Source: Pandoraea sp. ASV26 (GTDB lineage Bacteria; Pseudomonadota; Gammaproteobacteria; Burkholderiales; Burkholderiaceae). Taken from it: a stretch of DNA of 64,000 bases. The notes below the pieces were generated by a model. That model was not told the DNA's origin and searched no databases. It saw only the letters and a list, made by a program, of their open reading frames with translations. The first letter of the stretch is position 1. Each line of letters starts with the position of its first letter. The stretch lies in contig NZ_JAELTP010000004.1 in assembly GCF_016428915.1 (NCBI RefSeq), positions 1-64,000 on the forward strand, in the 5' to 3' direction. Positions 1-8,770 of the stretch are shown here, piece by piece. A program made the translations under genes and the position numbers.

Positions 1-603
1 GACGTCGCAACCGAGCGCCTGGAACAGCGCCGGGGCATAAGCGCCCGCCACCCCGTTGCCGCAATCCACGGCGATCTTCATCGGACGCGCCAGATGCACA
101 TCGTTGGCGATACGCGCACGGTACGACTCGCCGATTTCATCGGCCGTGTACGTGCCCTGCCCCGTTTCGAAGTCCTGCTGTTCGATCAGCGTCGCCAGCC
201 CCTGGATCGCATCGCCATAGATCGCGCGACCGCGCAGCACCATCTTGAAGCCGTTGTAGTCGGGCGGGTTGTGGCTGCCCGTGACCATGATGCCGGAATC
301 GACCACCCGGCCATGCAGCGTGACGTTCGTCGCGAAATAGACCATCGGCGTGACGACGACGCCGATATCGACCACGTCGACACCCGAGGCGCGCAGGCCT
401 TCGGAGAGGGCGCCGACAAGTTCGGGGCCGGACAGACGGCCATCGCGGCCGACAACGACGGCATTGCCGCCTTCGCGACGCAGCGCGGTGCCGAACGCAC
501 GGCCGATCAGGTTCGCAACGTTGGCATCCAGGGTCTTGCCGACGATGCCGCGAATGTCATATGCCTTGAAAATCGCAGGCGAAACTTGCGTGGTTTGCGT
601 CAT
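1..603 (-). CDS. manB: Phosphomannomutase/phosphoglucomutase, 5' part only
   Basis: This enzyme interconverts hexose-6-phosphate and hexose-1-phosphate and feeds nucleotide-sugar synthesis for surface polysaccharides. About 201 N-terminal codons are visible; the 3' end lies beyond base 1. Reading starts at the ATG at 601-603. The N-terminus shows the family signature FKAYDIRG (about residues 12-19), and the catalytic phosphoserine loop TGSHNPPDYNGFK lies near residues 108-120, with the serine at about 110. The sequence shows the family, while the choice between mannose and glucose specificity is inference. It diverges from a polysaccharide operon, which fits a role in precursor supply. A minus-strand TATAAT about 190 bp upstream is a likely promoter element. 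algC is an equally fair symbol. Confidence 0.9.
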   Translation of the reverse strand, partial: MTQTTQVSPAIFKAYDIRGIVGKTLDANVANLIGRAFGTALRREGGNAVVVGRDGRLSGPELVGALSEGLRASGVDVVDIGVVVTPMVYFATNVTLHGRVVDSGIMVTGSHNPPDYNGFKMVLRGRAIYGDAIQGLATLIEQQDFETGQGTYTADEIGESYRARIANDVHLARPMKIAVDCGNGVAGAYAPALFQALGCDV

Positions 604-791
604 GGGAAAGCGTCTCTCGGAAACGAGGGGAGAAGTGAGCATCCGATGCGGGGGCCCGGCCTGTTGCCTGCCCGAACCCGGCACGGGCCAGAAATTGCGA
701 AGCGCCTTGGCGACGAAACACACGCCGGCCGCGCCGCAAACGTCAAATCCCGGCGGGAAAGCCCGGCCGGGAACAGCGGCATTACGCTAAA

Positions 792-797
792 ATTATA
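792..797 (-). promoter_or_regulatory. Probable -10 box for the hexose-phosphate mutase gene
   Basis: A perfect TATAAT on the minus strand, about 190 bp upstream of the mutase start. I see no good -35 match 16-18 bp upstream, so only the -10 element is claimed. Confidence 0.4.
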
Positions 798-895
798 CGG
801 GACTTCGCCGCACTGCGGCATGTCCCGAAACCCTTGTCAGTCATGGCCTACAATCCATAGCCGCGCGACGTGACAAGCGCGTGAAGTCCACCCGC

Positions 896-918
896 ACCGG
901 CCTCGCAAGGCCGGTTTT
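896..918 (+). terminator. Hairpin plus T-run in the wzx leader (attenuator-like)
   Basis: Perfect 8-bp stem ACCGGCCT / AGGCCGGT with a 4-nt loop, followed by TTT. It sits about 40 bp upstream of the wzx start with no plus-strand gene before it. It could therefore be an attenuator in the operon leader rather than the terminator of a gene. Confidence 0.45.
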
Positions 919-955
919 GCTTATCTTGAGAACGAGTGAGCCGCGCGAGCGCCAC

Positions 956-2173
956 ATGCCCTATCGCACCATCATTCGAAACATCCTCTGGATGCTGACC
1001 GAGCGCGGCGCGCAAATCGTCGGCGGTATCGTAGTCTCCGGCCTGCTGGCCCGTAGTCTCGGCGCCGCGCAGTTCGGCCTGTTCCAATACGCGCAATCGC
1101 TCGTGTTCCTCGCGGCTTCCCTCACCCTGCTGTGCGGCAGCGAGGTCGTGGTGCCGCGTCTGGTCGGCAAGCCGGAGGCCGACCAACGCACGGTCATCGC
1201 GCACGCCTTCGTGCTGCGCATGGCCGCCGCCGCCGTCGCTTATACGATGCTCGCCATCTACCTCATCGGCTTCGCAGAGTCCGATCTGGTTGCCGTCACG
1301 CTCTGGCTCGGCCTGGCGCTCTGGTTCCGCGAGCCCTTCGGCATCGTAATCGCGTGGCTGCAAGCGCGCACGTTCAACCGGCCGAGCGTGACGGCCAACC
1401 TCTGCGGACTCGGCGTCAAGCTCGCGCTCGTGGCCGCCCTGTTCGCGCTACACGCGGGCGTCGCCGCGTTCGCCATCGTCTATGCCATCGAGGCGATCGT
1501 GGCCGCCGCGCTGCTCGTGCGCTATTACCTGAAGCATTCGCCGAAGACACCGGTGATCTGGCAACGCAAGCTGTTGCTCGATCTGCTCGCGAGCGGCATG
1601 ACGTTCTGGGGCGGCCTGATGCTCATGATTCTCTTCAAGCGCATCGACCAGCTCGTGCTCAAGCCGCTCATTCCGCTCTCGGAGTTGGGCGCCTACGCCG
1701 CAGCCATGCAAATCACGGAAAACTTCGTGCTCGTCGCACCGATCATCGCCAATTCGCTGGCACCGCAACTGATTTTCCAGACGGCCGACAATGCCACCGC
1801 AAGACGCAACACCGTGCGGGCCGTATGGCTGATGGTGGCCGCCGGCGCGAGTCTGGCGGTTCCGATCGCGCTGCTCGCCCCCTGGATCGTGCATCTGATT
1901 TACGGCGCCGGATTCTCGGAGTCTGCCCAAATTCTGCGCGTCTCCGCACTCATGGGGATTCTCGTGTTCGCCGACGCCGCGCTGAACCTCACGCTGATCC
2001 GTCGCGGCGCCGGACGCTGGGTCATCACCAAATGGCTGTGCGCCGCCGTGGTGGCGTTCGTGGTCGTGCGCGGTCTCGCGCCGCAACTCGGTGCGCTCGC
2101 CGGGGCACTCGGCTTCGGCGCAGGCTATGCGGCCGCGCTGGTGCTTGGCATCTGGCTGCTTCGACGGGACTGA
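956..2173 (+). CDS. wzx: Polysaccharide flippase, Wzx/MATE-like
   Basis: An inner-membrane protein of about 405 residues with 12 or so hydrophobic segments from residue 10 to the C-terminus. It has the oligosaccharide-flippase N-terminal pattern (ILWMLTERGAQIVGGIVVSG, then LLARSLGAAQFGLFQYAQS). Wzx proteins move lipid-linked repeat units across the inner membrane. The ATG at 956 was chosen because it begins the conserved amphipathic N-terminus; an upstream in-frame GTG at 881 would run through the leader hairpin. It is the first gene of a five-gene plus-strand operon with three glycosyltransferases and an initiating transferase, which supports a role in O-antigen or exopolysaccharide export. 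The exact polymer is not deducible. Confidence 0.85.
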   Translation: MPYRTIIRNILWMLTERGAQIVGGIVVSGLLARSLGAAQFGLFQYAQSLVFLAASLTLLCGSEVVVPRLVGKPEADQRTVIAHAFVLRMAAAAVAYTMLAIYLIGFAESDLVAVTLWLGLALWFREPFGIVIAWLQARTFNRPSVTANLCGLGVKLALVAALFALHAGVAAFAIVYAIEAIVAAALLVRYYLKHSPKTPVIWQRKLLLDLLASGMTFWGGLMLMILFKRIDQLVLKPLIPLSELGAYAAAMQITENFVLVAPIIANSLAPQLIFQTADNATARRNTVRAVWLMVAAGASLAVPIALLAPWIVHLIYGAGFSESAQILRVSALMGILVFADAALNLTLIRRGAGRWVITKWLCAAVVAFVVVRGLAPQLGALAGALGFGAGYAAALVLGIWLLRRD

Positions 2174-2177
2174 CGCA

Positions 2178-3329
2178 ATGACACTGGCCCAGCCCCTGAC
2201 TTCCACCGTCCCGCGCACGCTCTGTCTGTTCACGGGCACGCTCGCGGCGTTCGCCGGTGCCGAGCGCGCCACCGCCACGCTGGCGAATGCCTTCGCCGCG
2301 CGCGGCCATCGCGTGCATGTGCTCTCGCTGTGGGGTCACACCCCCGTCTTCCCGTTGGTGCCCGGTGTCACGCACCATGCGATGTTCGCCGAGCGCGTAG
2401 CCTTCCGGCATCACTATCTGTCGATCGTGCGGCAACTGCGGCGTTACGTGCGCGAGCACGCGATCGAGGTGATGATCGACGTCGACCCGATGCTCGCGCT
2501 CTACACGGTGCCCGCCACGCTCGGCCTGCCGCTGCAACGCATCGCGTGGGAGCACAGCACCTACGCCAGCGACCTCGGCCGACGCGCGCGCCGGTGGGCA
2601 CGCGCGCTGGCGGCGCGTCGATACGATGCCGTCGTTGTGCTCACGCAGGCCGATCGCGCCGCCTGGCAAACGCATCATCCAAAGGCTCATGCGCAGTTCG
2701 TCACACTGCCCAATCCGCTCGGCATCGCAATTCCCGACGCGCCTCCCGAGCACAACGACCACGAACGCGATGGCGAGCACTGCATTCTGGCCGTCGGACG
2801 TCTGGTGCCTGAGAAGGGCTTCGACCGGCTGATCGACGCGTGGGCACGCATCGCGCATGACACCTGCGGCTGGCGGGTGCGGATCGTGGGCGATGGTCCG
2901 CTGCGCGCATCGCTGCTCACGCAAGCACGCGATGCGGGCGTGAGCGATAGCGTCGAGGTGCTGCCCGCGGTGGCCGATATCGCGCAGCACTATGCGCGAG
3001 CGTCGATCTACTGCCTGCCATCGCGACGCGAGAGCTTCGGGCTGGTGCTGATCGAGGCGAAGGCGTATGCGTTGCCTGTCGTGGCCTACGCCGCCGACGC
3101 CGGCCCTCGCGCGCTGCTGCATGACGAAGTCGACAGCCTTGTCGTGGACGACGGCGACATCGAAGCGCTGGCTCGCGCGTTGTTCCGGCTCATTGGCGAC
3201 GCCGCGCTGCAACGCAAGCTAGGTCTGGCCGGCTACGCCCACGCACGGGACTTCCGGGCCGATGCCATCGCGGCACGTTGGGAAACGCTTTGGAACGGCG
3301 GCCAGGCAACCCGGGAGGGCGCGCGATGA
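2178..3329 (+). CDS. GT4-family glycosyltransferase
   Basis: A cytoplasmic glycosyltransferase of about 383 residues with the GT-B fold of family GT4. The N-terminal acceptor domain carries the AGAERATATLANAFAARGH motif, and the C-terminal nucleotide-sugar domain carries VGRLVPEKGFDRLIDAW and SRRESFGLVLIEAKAYALPV, which contains the ExxxxxxxE motif. It starts 4 bp after wzx, and the next gene overlaps its stop by ATGA, so the operon is translationally coupled. The donor and acceptor sugars cannot be told from sequence. It probably adds one residue to the lipid-linked repeat unit. Confidence 0.88.
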   Translation: MTLAQPLTSTVPRTLCLFTGTLAAFAGAERATATLANAFAARGHRVHVLSLWGHTPVFPLVPGVTHHAMFAERVAFRHHYLSIVRQLRRYVREHAIEVMIDVDPMLALYTVPATLGLPLQRIAWEHSTYASDLGRRARRWARALAARRYDAVVVLTQADRAAWQTHHPKAHAQFVTLPNPLGIAIPDAPPEHNDHERDGEHCILAVGRLVPEKGFDRLIDAWARIAHDTCGWRVRIVGDGPLRASLLTQARDAGVSDSVEVLPAVADIAQHYARASIYCLPSRRESFGLVLIEAKAYALPVVAYAADAGPRALLHDEVDSLVVDDGDIEALARALFRLIGDAALQRKLGLAGYAHARDFRADAIAARWETLWNGGQATREGAR

Positions 3330-4456
3330 AGATCGTCCTGTTCGTCACCGGTCTGCAATTAGGCGGCGCCGAGACCCAGGTGGCCGATCTCGCCCGAGGC
3401 TTTCTCGCACGCGGTCACGACGTCACTCTGATATCGCTGACCGGCACCTGCGCCATCGACTTGCCGTCATCGCCACAGTTCACGCTCATCGAGCTGAAGG
3501 CCGGCAAGACGCCGTGGTCGCTCGCGTGTGCCTTGCGGCGGCTCGTCTCGCATCTGCGCACATCGAAGCCGGACGTCGTGCACGCCCATATGGTGCATGC
3601 CAATCTGCTCGCCCGCGTGGCGCGCTGGTTTGTGCCGATGCCGGTGCTGGTGACGAGCGCGCACAGCCGCAACGAAGGCGGACGTCTGCGAATGCTGGCC
3701 TACCGGCTGACTGACCGGTGGACGGACTTGACGACCAACGTCAGCGACGACGCCGTCGCCGCCTTCCTCGCACAACGCGCGGTCCCGCCGGCACGCATCG
3801 AGAGCATGCCCAACGGCATCGACACGACGCGCTACCATCCCGACGCCCAAAGCCGCACGCAGTGGCGTGCCAACCTTCAGGCGACGGCGCCGGAAGCCAC
3901 GCCCATCGTCTTCGCGGCTGGCCGGATGGTCGAAGCGAAGGACTACCCGACGCTGATCGACGCGTTCTCGCGCGTGCTGCGTGAGTTGCCCGACGCGCGC
4001 CTGTTCATCGCCGGCGACGGGCCGCTGCGGTCCTCGATACAGGCGCGCGTGGATGCCCTAGGGCTTCACCATGCCATCACGCTGCTCGGGCGTCGCCACG
4101 ATATTGCGCAATGGATGTGCGCCGCCGATGTGTACGCGATGTCGTCCGCCTGGGAGGGATTGCCGCTCGTGATCGGCGAGGCGATGGCCAGCGGCTTGCC
4201 TGTCGTGTCGACCGATTGCGGGGGCGTGCGTGAACTGGTCGGCACCGGCGCCGGCAATACGCTGGTGCCCGTGGGCGACGCCCAGGCACTGGGCGACGCC
4301 CTGATCCGCCAACTGCGCGCCGACACGAGCGTGCGACAGGCCACCGGCACCGCCAATCGACAGCGCATCGTCGCTGGTTACTCCCTCGATGCTGTCGTCA
4401 CACGCTGGCTCGATACTTATGCCCGTCTGCGCGAAGCGCGACAAAAGGGCTCCTGA
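3326..4456 (+). CDS. GT4-family glycosyltransferase
   Basis: About 376 residues, GT-B fold, family GT4. The N-terminus reads MKIVLFVTGLQLGGAETQVA, a typical acceptor-domain start with the GGAE glycine loop. The C-terminal half has FAAGRMVEAKDYPTLIDAF, IAGDGPLR and SSAWEGLPLVIGEAMASGLPVV, the donor-binding E-x7-E region. The ATG overlaps the previous stop (ATGA), so it is translationally coupled. It probably acts in assembling the surface-polysaccharide repeat unit on undecaprenyl diphosphate. Substrate unknown. Confidence 0.88.
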   Translation: MKIVLFVTGLQLGGAETQVADLARGFLARGHDVTLISLTGTCAIDLPSSPQFTLIELKAGKTPWSLACALRRLVSHLRTSKPDVVHAHMVHANLLARVARWFVPMPVLVTSAHSRNEGGRLRMLAYRLTDRWTDLTTNVSDDAVAAFLAQRAVPPARIESMPNGIDTTRYHPDAQSRTQWRANLQATAPEATPIVFAAGRMVEAKDYPTLIDAFSRVLRELPDARLFIAGDGPLRSSIQARVDALGLHHAITLLGRRHDIAQWMCAADVYAMSSAWEGLPLVIGEAMASGLPVVSTDCGGVRELVGTGAGNTLVPVGDAQALGDALIRQLRADTSVRQATGTANRQRIVAGYSLDAVVTRWLDTYARLREARQKGS

Positions 4457-4463
4457 CTCCCCC

Positions 4464-5618
4464 ATGGCATCGTCAATGACATCCCCTGTACTGCTCTGCT
4501 CCAACACATTCTGGTCGATCTATAACTTCCGGCGTGGCCCTATTGCCGCTCTACTGGCGGCAGGTCATCCAGTGCATGTTGCCGCCCCGGATGACGCCTT
4601 CGCTGCGCCGCTCGCCGAAATGGGTTGCACGGTCCATCGTGTGCCGATGGCGGCCAAGGGGCAGAACCCGCTTCAGGATTTCGGTCTGATGTGCCGACTG
4701 TATCGACTGTACCGGCAAGTCCGCCCGGCGGTGATCTTCCACTACACGATCAAACCCAACATCTACGGGTCGATCGCTGCGCGCTTCGCCCGCATTGCCT
4801 CGGTGTCGATGACAACCGGGCTCGGCTATGTCTTTATTCGCGAATCGCTGACCACCCGGTTGGCGCGGCAACTCTACCGCATCGCATTTCGTCATACGCT
4901 CGAGAACTGGTTTCTCAACATCGAAGACCATCGCGCGTTTGTCGAAGGCGGCCTTGTCGCGATCGGCAAGACCCGGTTGCTGCCGGGAGAAGGCGTCGAC
5001 CTGACGCACTTCGCCAAAGCCCCGTGGCCACCTTCGGACTTGCCGGCGAACGCCGCGCCCCAGCCGATGCGCTTCCTGCTCATCGCCCGCCTGCTGCGCG
5101 ACAAAGGGGTGTTGGAGTACGTGGAGGCCGCACGCGCCCTTCGTGCCGAGATGCCCCACGTGACCTTTCAGGTGCTGGGCGCGACCGACGTTGAAAACCC
5201 CACGGCCATCACGCGTAGCGAGGTCGATGCGTGGCAGCGCGAAGGCGCCATCGAGTATCTCGGCACGACCACCGACGTCCGGCCGATCATCGCGAATGCG
5301 CATTGCGTGGTGCTGCCCTCGTATCGGGAAGGACTCTCACGCACGCTGCTCGAGGCCAGCGCGATGGGCCGCCCGCTCATCGCCAGTGACGTACCGGGCT
5401 GTCGCGACGTGATCGACGACGGGGTGACGGGTCGCCTGGTGCCCGCGCGCGACGCTGCGGCGCTGGCCGCCGCGATGCGCGAGATCGCGCAAACGCCCGC
5501 GAGGGCGCTCGCCCAAATGGGTGACGCCGGACGTGCTAGAGTAGCGCGCGAATTTGACGAACGCGTCGTCATTGCAGAGTATTTTCGGATTCTCGGATCC
5601 CTTCCCGCATCATGCTGA
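4464..5618 (+). CDS. GT4-family glycosyltransferase (PglA/WbpH-like)
   Basis: About 384 residues. The N-terminus (LLCSNTFWSIYNFRRGPIAA, then VHVAAPDD, and a FHYTIKPNIYGSIAAR segment) resembles transferases that act directly on the product of a WecA/WbpL-type enzyme. The donor domain ends with SYREGLSRTLLEASAMGRPL, which carries the E-x7-E motif. The gene overlaps the following WecA-like gene by 7 bp, consistent with the pair catalysing the first two steps of repeat-unit assembly. A second in-frame ATG lies 12 bp downstream. The pairing with the initiating enzyme is inference from family context. Confidence 0.87.
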   Translation: MASSMTSPVLLCSNTFWSIYNFRRGPIAALLAAGHPVHVAAPDDAFAAPLAEMGCTVHRVPMAAKGQNPLQDFGLMCRLYRLYRQVRPAVIFHYTIKPNIYGSIAARFARIASVSMTTGLGYVFIRESLTTRLARQLYRIAFRHTLENWFLNIEDHRAFVEGGLVAIGKTRLLPGEGVDLTHFAKAPWPPSDLPANAAPQPMRFLLIARLLRDKGVLEYVEAARALRAEMPHVTFQVLGATDVENPTAITRSEVDAWQREGAIEYLGTTTDVRPIIANAHCVVLPSYREGLSRTLLEASAMGRPLIASDVPGCRDVIDDGVTGRLVPARDAAALAAAMREIAQTPARALAQMGDAGRARVAREFDERVVIAEYFRILGSLPASC

Positions 5619-6703
5619 GTCTTGCCATCGCCCTCGTCGTGTCGTTTATCGCGACGCTGTTGATCGTTCGCTATGCGCACGTTCACTCCCGCTTCTCCGG
5701 CGATAGCGATGTCGCCGGCGTGCAGAAGTTTCACGTGCGTCCGGTGCCGCGCATCGGCGGCGTCGGCATTCTCGCGGGCCTCATCGTGGCCGCCACGGCG
5801 CTCGGCTTCTCGTATCCCCAGGTGTCACGCGACATTCTGCTGCTCGCGACCTGCGGCTTGCCTGCGTTCCTTTCCGGCTTCATCGAGGATCTGACCAAGA
5901 GGGTCACGCCGACGGTGCGCCTCGTCTGCACGATGTTCGCCGCATTGCTGGCATGGTTCGTGCTCGACATTCATATCAATCGCATCGATATCGGCATCGC
6001 CGACCGCGCGCTGATGCTCGCCGCCGTGTCGGTGCCGCTGACCGTGCTGTGTGTCGCCGGCATGGCCAACGCGGTCAACATCATCGACGGCTTCAACGGG
6101 CTCGCAGCCATGGTCGCGATGATCATGTTCGCCTCGCTCGGGTATGTCGGATTTCAGGTGCAGGATCCCGTCGTGCTCACCACGTCGATGATTATGGTGG
6201 GCGCGATCCTCGGGTTCTTTATCTTCAACTTTCCCGGCGGACTGATTTTCCTGGGCGACGGCGGTGCCTATTTCCTCGGCTTCATGCTGGCCGAAATCGC
6301 CGTGTTGCTGGTCATGCGCAATCCGCAAGTCTCGCCGTGGTATCCGGCGCTCATGGTGATTTACCCCGCCTTCGAAGTCTGCTTCTCGATCTACCGCAAA
6401 CGCTTCGTGCGCGGCATCTCGCCCGGCATTCCCGATGGCGTGCATCTGCACATGCTCGTGTACAAGCGGCTGATGCGCTGGGCCGCCGGCGCGCGCACGG
6501 CGAGCGCACTGACGCAGCGCAACTCCTTGACCTCACCGTACCTTTGGCTGCTATGCTTGCTGGCAGTGATCCCGGCGACCGTTTTCTGGCGACATAGTCT
6601 GGTGCTAGCGCTGTGCTGCGTCGCCTTCATGGTGACGTATGTCTGGCTGTACCTGCGTATCGTTCGCTTTAAAGTGCCGCGCTGGCTGATCTACAAAAAA
6701 TGA
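5612..6703 (+). CDS. Undecaprenyl-phosphate sugar-1-phosphate transferase, WecA/WbpL type
   Basis: An integral membrane protein of 363 residues with about 10-11 hydrophobic segments, of the MraY/WecA/WbpL family. It transfers an N-acetylhexosamine-1-phosphate to undecaprenyl phosphate, the first committed step of repeat-unit synthesis. Family motifs are present: NAVNIIDGFNGLA near residues 150-162 and GDGGAYFLGF near 215-225, plus a cytoplasmic His-rich turn (VHLHMLVYKRL). It ends the polysaccharide operon; the preceding glycosyltransferase overlaps its start. The sugar (GlcNAc, QuiNAc or FucNAc type) cannot be fixed from sequence, and no dedicated 4-epimerase is adjacent. Confidence 0.88.
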   Translation: MLSLAIALVVSFIATLLIVRYAHVHSRFSGDSDVAGVQKFHVRPVPRIGGVGILAGLIVAATALGFSYPQVSRDILLLATCGLPAFLSGFIEDLTKRVTPTVRLVCTMFAALLAWFVLDIHINRIDIGIADRALMLAAVSVPLTVLCVAGMANAVNIIDGFNGLAAMVAMIMFASLGYVGFQVQDPVVLTTSMIMVGAILGFFIFNFPGGLIFLGDGGAYFLGFMLAEIAVLLVMRNPQVSPWYPALMVIYPAFEVCFSIYRKRFVRGISPGIPDGVHLHMLVYKRLMRWAAGARTASALTQRNSLTSPYLWLLCLLAVIPATVFWRHSLVLALCCVAFMVTYVWLYLRIVRFKVPRWLIYKK

Positions 6704-6799
6704 ACGACCACGGGGGGCGACGCACCGAAAGTGTGTCGCCGTGACACGCGGAAAATCCCCCGGATCGGGACAACAAGACAAGACAGCGCCACCTACGCG

Positions 6800-7822
6800 A
6801 TGCGTGACATCTATGCTATCGGCGACCTGCAAGGTTGCCAAACGTCGTTCGAACAACTGCTCGCACGCCTGCCTCAGGATGCGGATCTCTGGTTGGCCGG
6901 CGACCTCGTCAACCGCGGCCCGCGCTCGCTGGACACGCTGCGTCAGGTCATTGCGCTGGGCGATCGCGTCACGGCCGTGCTCGGCAATCACGATCTGCAT
7001 CTGCTCGCCGTGGCTGCCGGGGTGCGTCAGGCCCACGGCAGCGACACCATCGACGACATTCTCACCGCGCCCGACCGCGACGCCCTCATCGACTGGGTAC
7101 GCCATCAGCCGCTCGCACACATCGCTCAGGGCCATCTGATGGTGCATGCCGGCGTGCTGCCGCAATGGGACCCCTCACAGGTCATCACCCTCGCGCGCGA
7201 CGTGGAAATGCAATTGCGTGGGCCGGACTGGAAAGCGTTCCTCTCGCGCATGTTCGGCAATCAGCCGGATCAGTGGAAAGCGGGGCTCAGCGACGAGGAC
7301 CGCCAGCGTCTCACAATCAATGCCCTGACCCGCATGCGCTTTTGTTCAGCCGACGGGCGCATCGACTTCAAGATCAAGGAAGGGGCCGGTGCGGCCACGG
7401 GTGAGCTGAAACCCTGGTTCGAGGTGCCCGGCCGTCGCACGACGGACGTCACCATGGTGTTCGGCCACTGGTCGGCGCTCGGTCTGGTGATGCGCGATAA
7501 CGTACTCGGACTCGACACGGGCTGCGTCTGGGGAGGCAAGTTGACGGCGGTGAAGCTCGCCAGTTCGCCCGCCGAACGTGATCTGATTCAGATCGATTGC
7601 CCCCAGATTCGTGATCCGTTTGCGTCGGCAGACGGCAAGAAGCGCGCCAAGATGAAGCTCTCCGATAAGGCCGAAGACGCCCTCAAGGCCGCGAAAGCCG
7701 AAAAGCTGGGCAAAGGCGCGCGCAAGCTCGAAAAGATTGAAAAACCGGCGAAGGCAGATAAGGCAGATAAGGCCGAGCGCGCTGACAAGCTCGAGAAAGG
7801 GGCAAAGCGCAAAGGCGAATGA
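6800..7822 (+). CDS. apaH: Symmetrical diadenosine tetraphosphatase with a Lys/Ala-rich tail
   Basis: This enzyme hydrolyses Ap4A to two ADP in the cytoplasm. The metallophosphoesterase motifs are present: GDLQGC near residue 8, GDLVNRGP near 34-41, GNHDLH near 63-68 and MVHAGV near 115. FGHWSALGL near 230 is typical of ApaH. The catalytic domain ends near residue 275. It is followed by about 65 residues made almost entirely of K, A, E and D (for example KADKADKAERADKLEKGAKR), which the usual roughly 280-residue family member lacks. I chose the ATG at 6800, which begins MRDIYAIGDLQG; 23 extra upstream codons look non-native. The tail stays in frame to the stop before a good terminator, so it is probably real. 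Confidence 0.9.
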   Translation: MRDIYAIGDLQGCQTSFEQLLARLPQDADLWLAGDLVNRGPRSLDTLRQVIALGDRVTAVLGNHDLHLLAVAAGVRQAHGSDTIDDILTAPDRDALIDWVRHQPLAHIAQGHLMVHAGVLPQWDPSQVITLARDVEMQLRGPDWKAFLSRMFGNQPDQWKAGLSDEDRQRLTINALTRMRFCSADGRIDFKIKEGAGAATGELKPWFEVPGRRTTDVTMVFGHWSALGLVMRDNVLGLDTGCVWGGKLTAVKLASSPAERDLIQIDCPQIRDPFASADGKKRAKMKLSDKAEDALKAAKAEKLGKGARKLEKIEKPAKADKADKAERADKLEKGAKRKGE

Positions 7823-7861
7823 GGCCCGGACGGACTGTCGTCCCGATCTCCCGGCCAAACG

Positions 7862-7890
7862 AAAACGGCGCCATGCAGGCGCCGTTTTTT
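7862..7890. terminator. Bidirectional terminator between apaH and plsC
   Basis: Stem AAAACGGCGCC / GGCGCCGTTTT with a 5-nt loop and a six-T run on the plus strand. It is symmetrical enough to serve both converging genes. Confidence 0.85.
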
Positions 7891-7927
7891 CTTGCGGTCG
7901 TGACCGTCGCGACCGCCGCGACGCTCG

Positions 7928-8758
7928 TCAGACCCGAACCGCCTGTGCGGTGTCGCCTTCTTCGTCATTGAGCGTCGCGTCACGCGAACCCACCGAGCCG
8001 CTCTGCGGCAGCACCGCCTCGGGCAGGAAGCCTTGCAACGCATCGCCCACAGCCTTCTGCGCGCCGAGCGCAAACTCGCGTCGATGCTGCCCCTCCTGCG
8101 GGTACTGAGGCTCGCCGACCGACAGTCGCACGGTCATGGGAGGCGCGCGCAGAATCATGTCGATGGACTCGATCAGACTCATCTCGCCAATGTATGCCGG
8201 CGCCATCGTATGACGCCCGCTCGTCGCATCGGTGTAGAACAGGCACAGCGGTTGCACGGGCTTGCCTGTGCTCACCGGGGCTTGCAGCAAGTTGGCGTGG
8301 AACGGCAGCAGGCTTCGGCCGTCCGTCGTCGTGCCTTCCGGGAAGACCGTGATGATGTCGCCCTCGCGCAGACATTCGGACAGGTAATGCATGATGCGGC
8401 GCGCATCGGCACGGCGCTCGCGTTGCAGGAAGATCGTGCGCGTCTGCACGGACAGCCAGCCGACCAACGGCCAATGACGGATCTCGGCTTTCGCGACAAA
8501 ACGCACCGGCTGCCACGCGTTGATCGCGAAGATGTCGATCCACGACACGTGATTGCATAGCAGCATCACGCCGCTATCGGGCAACGGGGCATGCTGCTCG
8601 ACTTCGAGACGCATGCCGCACAGCTTCAGCAGCTTTTGCGACCACGCGCGAATGCGGCGGTGCTTCGCGGCTTCCGACAGGAACGGGAAGAGCGTCAGCG
8701 CAGTCAGCAGGCCGCGCGAGAGATGCAGGACGAGACGGAGTTTTTTGAGTAACAGCAC
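7928..8758 (-). CDS. plsC: 1-acyl-sn-glycerol-3-phosphate acyltransferase
   Basis: A membrane-associated acyltransferase of 276 residues that makes phosphatidic acid from lysophosphatidic acid. It has an N-terminal hydrophobic segment (residues about 5-25). The catalytic HX4D box lies in CNHVSWIDIF, the arginine-containing block II is TIFLQRERRADARR, and FPEGTTTDGRSLLPFH is the glycerol-phosphate binding block III. It is the last gene of a minus-strand operon and lies 12 bp after the pyrC' stop. The cluster pyrB-pyrC'-plsC is common in beta-proteobacteria. OlsA-type ornithine-lipid acylation is possible, since the two families share these motifs. Confidence 0.85.
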   Translation of the reverse strand: MLLLKKLRLVLHLSRGLLTALTLFPFLSEAAKHRRIRAWSQKLLKLCGMRLEVEQHAPLPDSGVMLLCNHVSWIDIFAINAWQPVRFVAKAEIRHWPLVGWLSVQTRTIFLQRERRADARRIMHYLSECLREGDIITVFPEGTTTDGRSLLPFHANLLQAPVSTGKPVQPLCLFYTDATSGRHTMAPAYIGEMSLIESIDMILRAPPMTVRLSVGEPQYPQEGQHRREFALGAQKAVGDALQGFLPEAVLPQSGSVGSRDATLNDEEGDTAQAVRV

Positions 8759-8770
8759 GGCGATCGCTTC

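Larger units (their letters stand above)
604..955. other. Divergent intergenic region between manB and wzx
   Basis: About 350 bp separate the two divergent genes. It holds the minus-strand TATAAT at 792-797 and a plus-strand hairpin with a short T-run at 896-918. No convincing gene is visible; the open frames here look like composition artefacts of GC-rich DNA. No JUMPstart-like element was recognised. Confidence 0.6.

Noticed and set aside
1448-3212. Long minus-strand open frames opposite wzx and the first glycosyltransferase
   Set aside because: Their translations are Arg/His/Gln-rich without family resemblance and mirror clearly coding plus-strand frames; they are GC-driven shadows.
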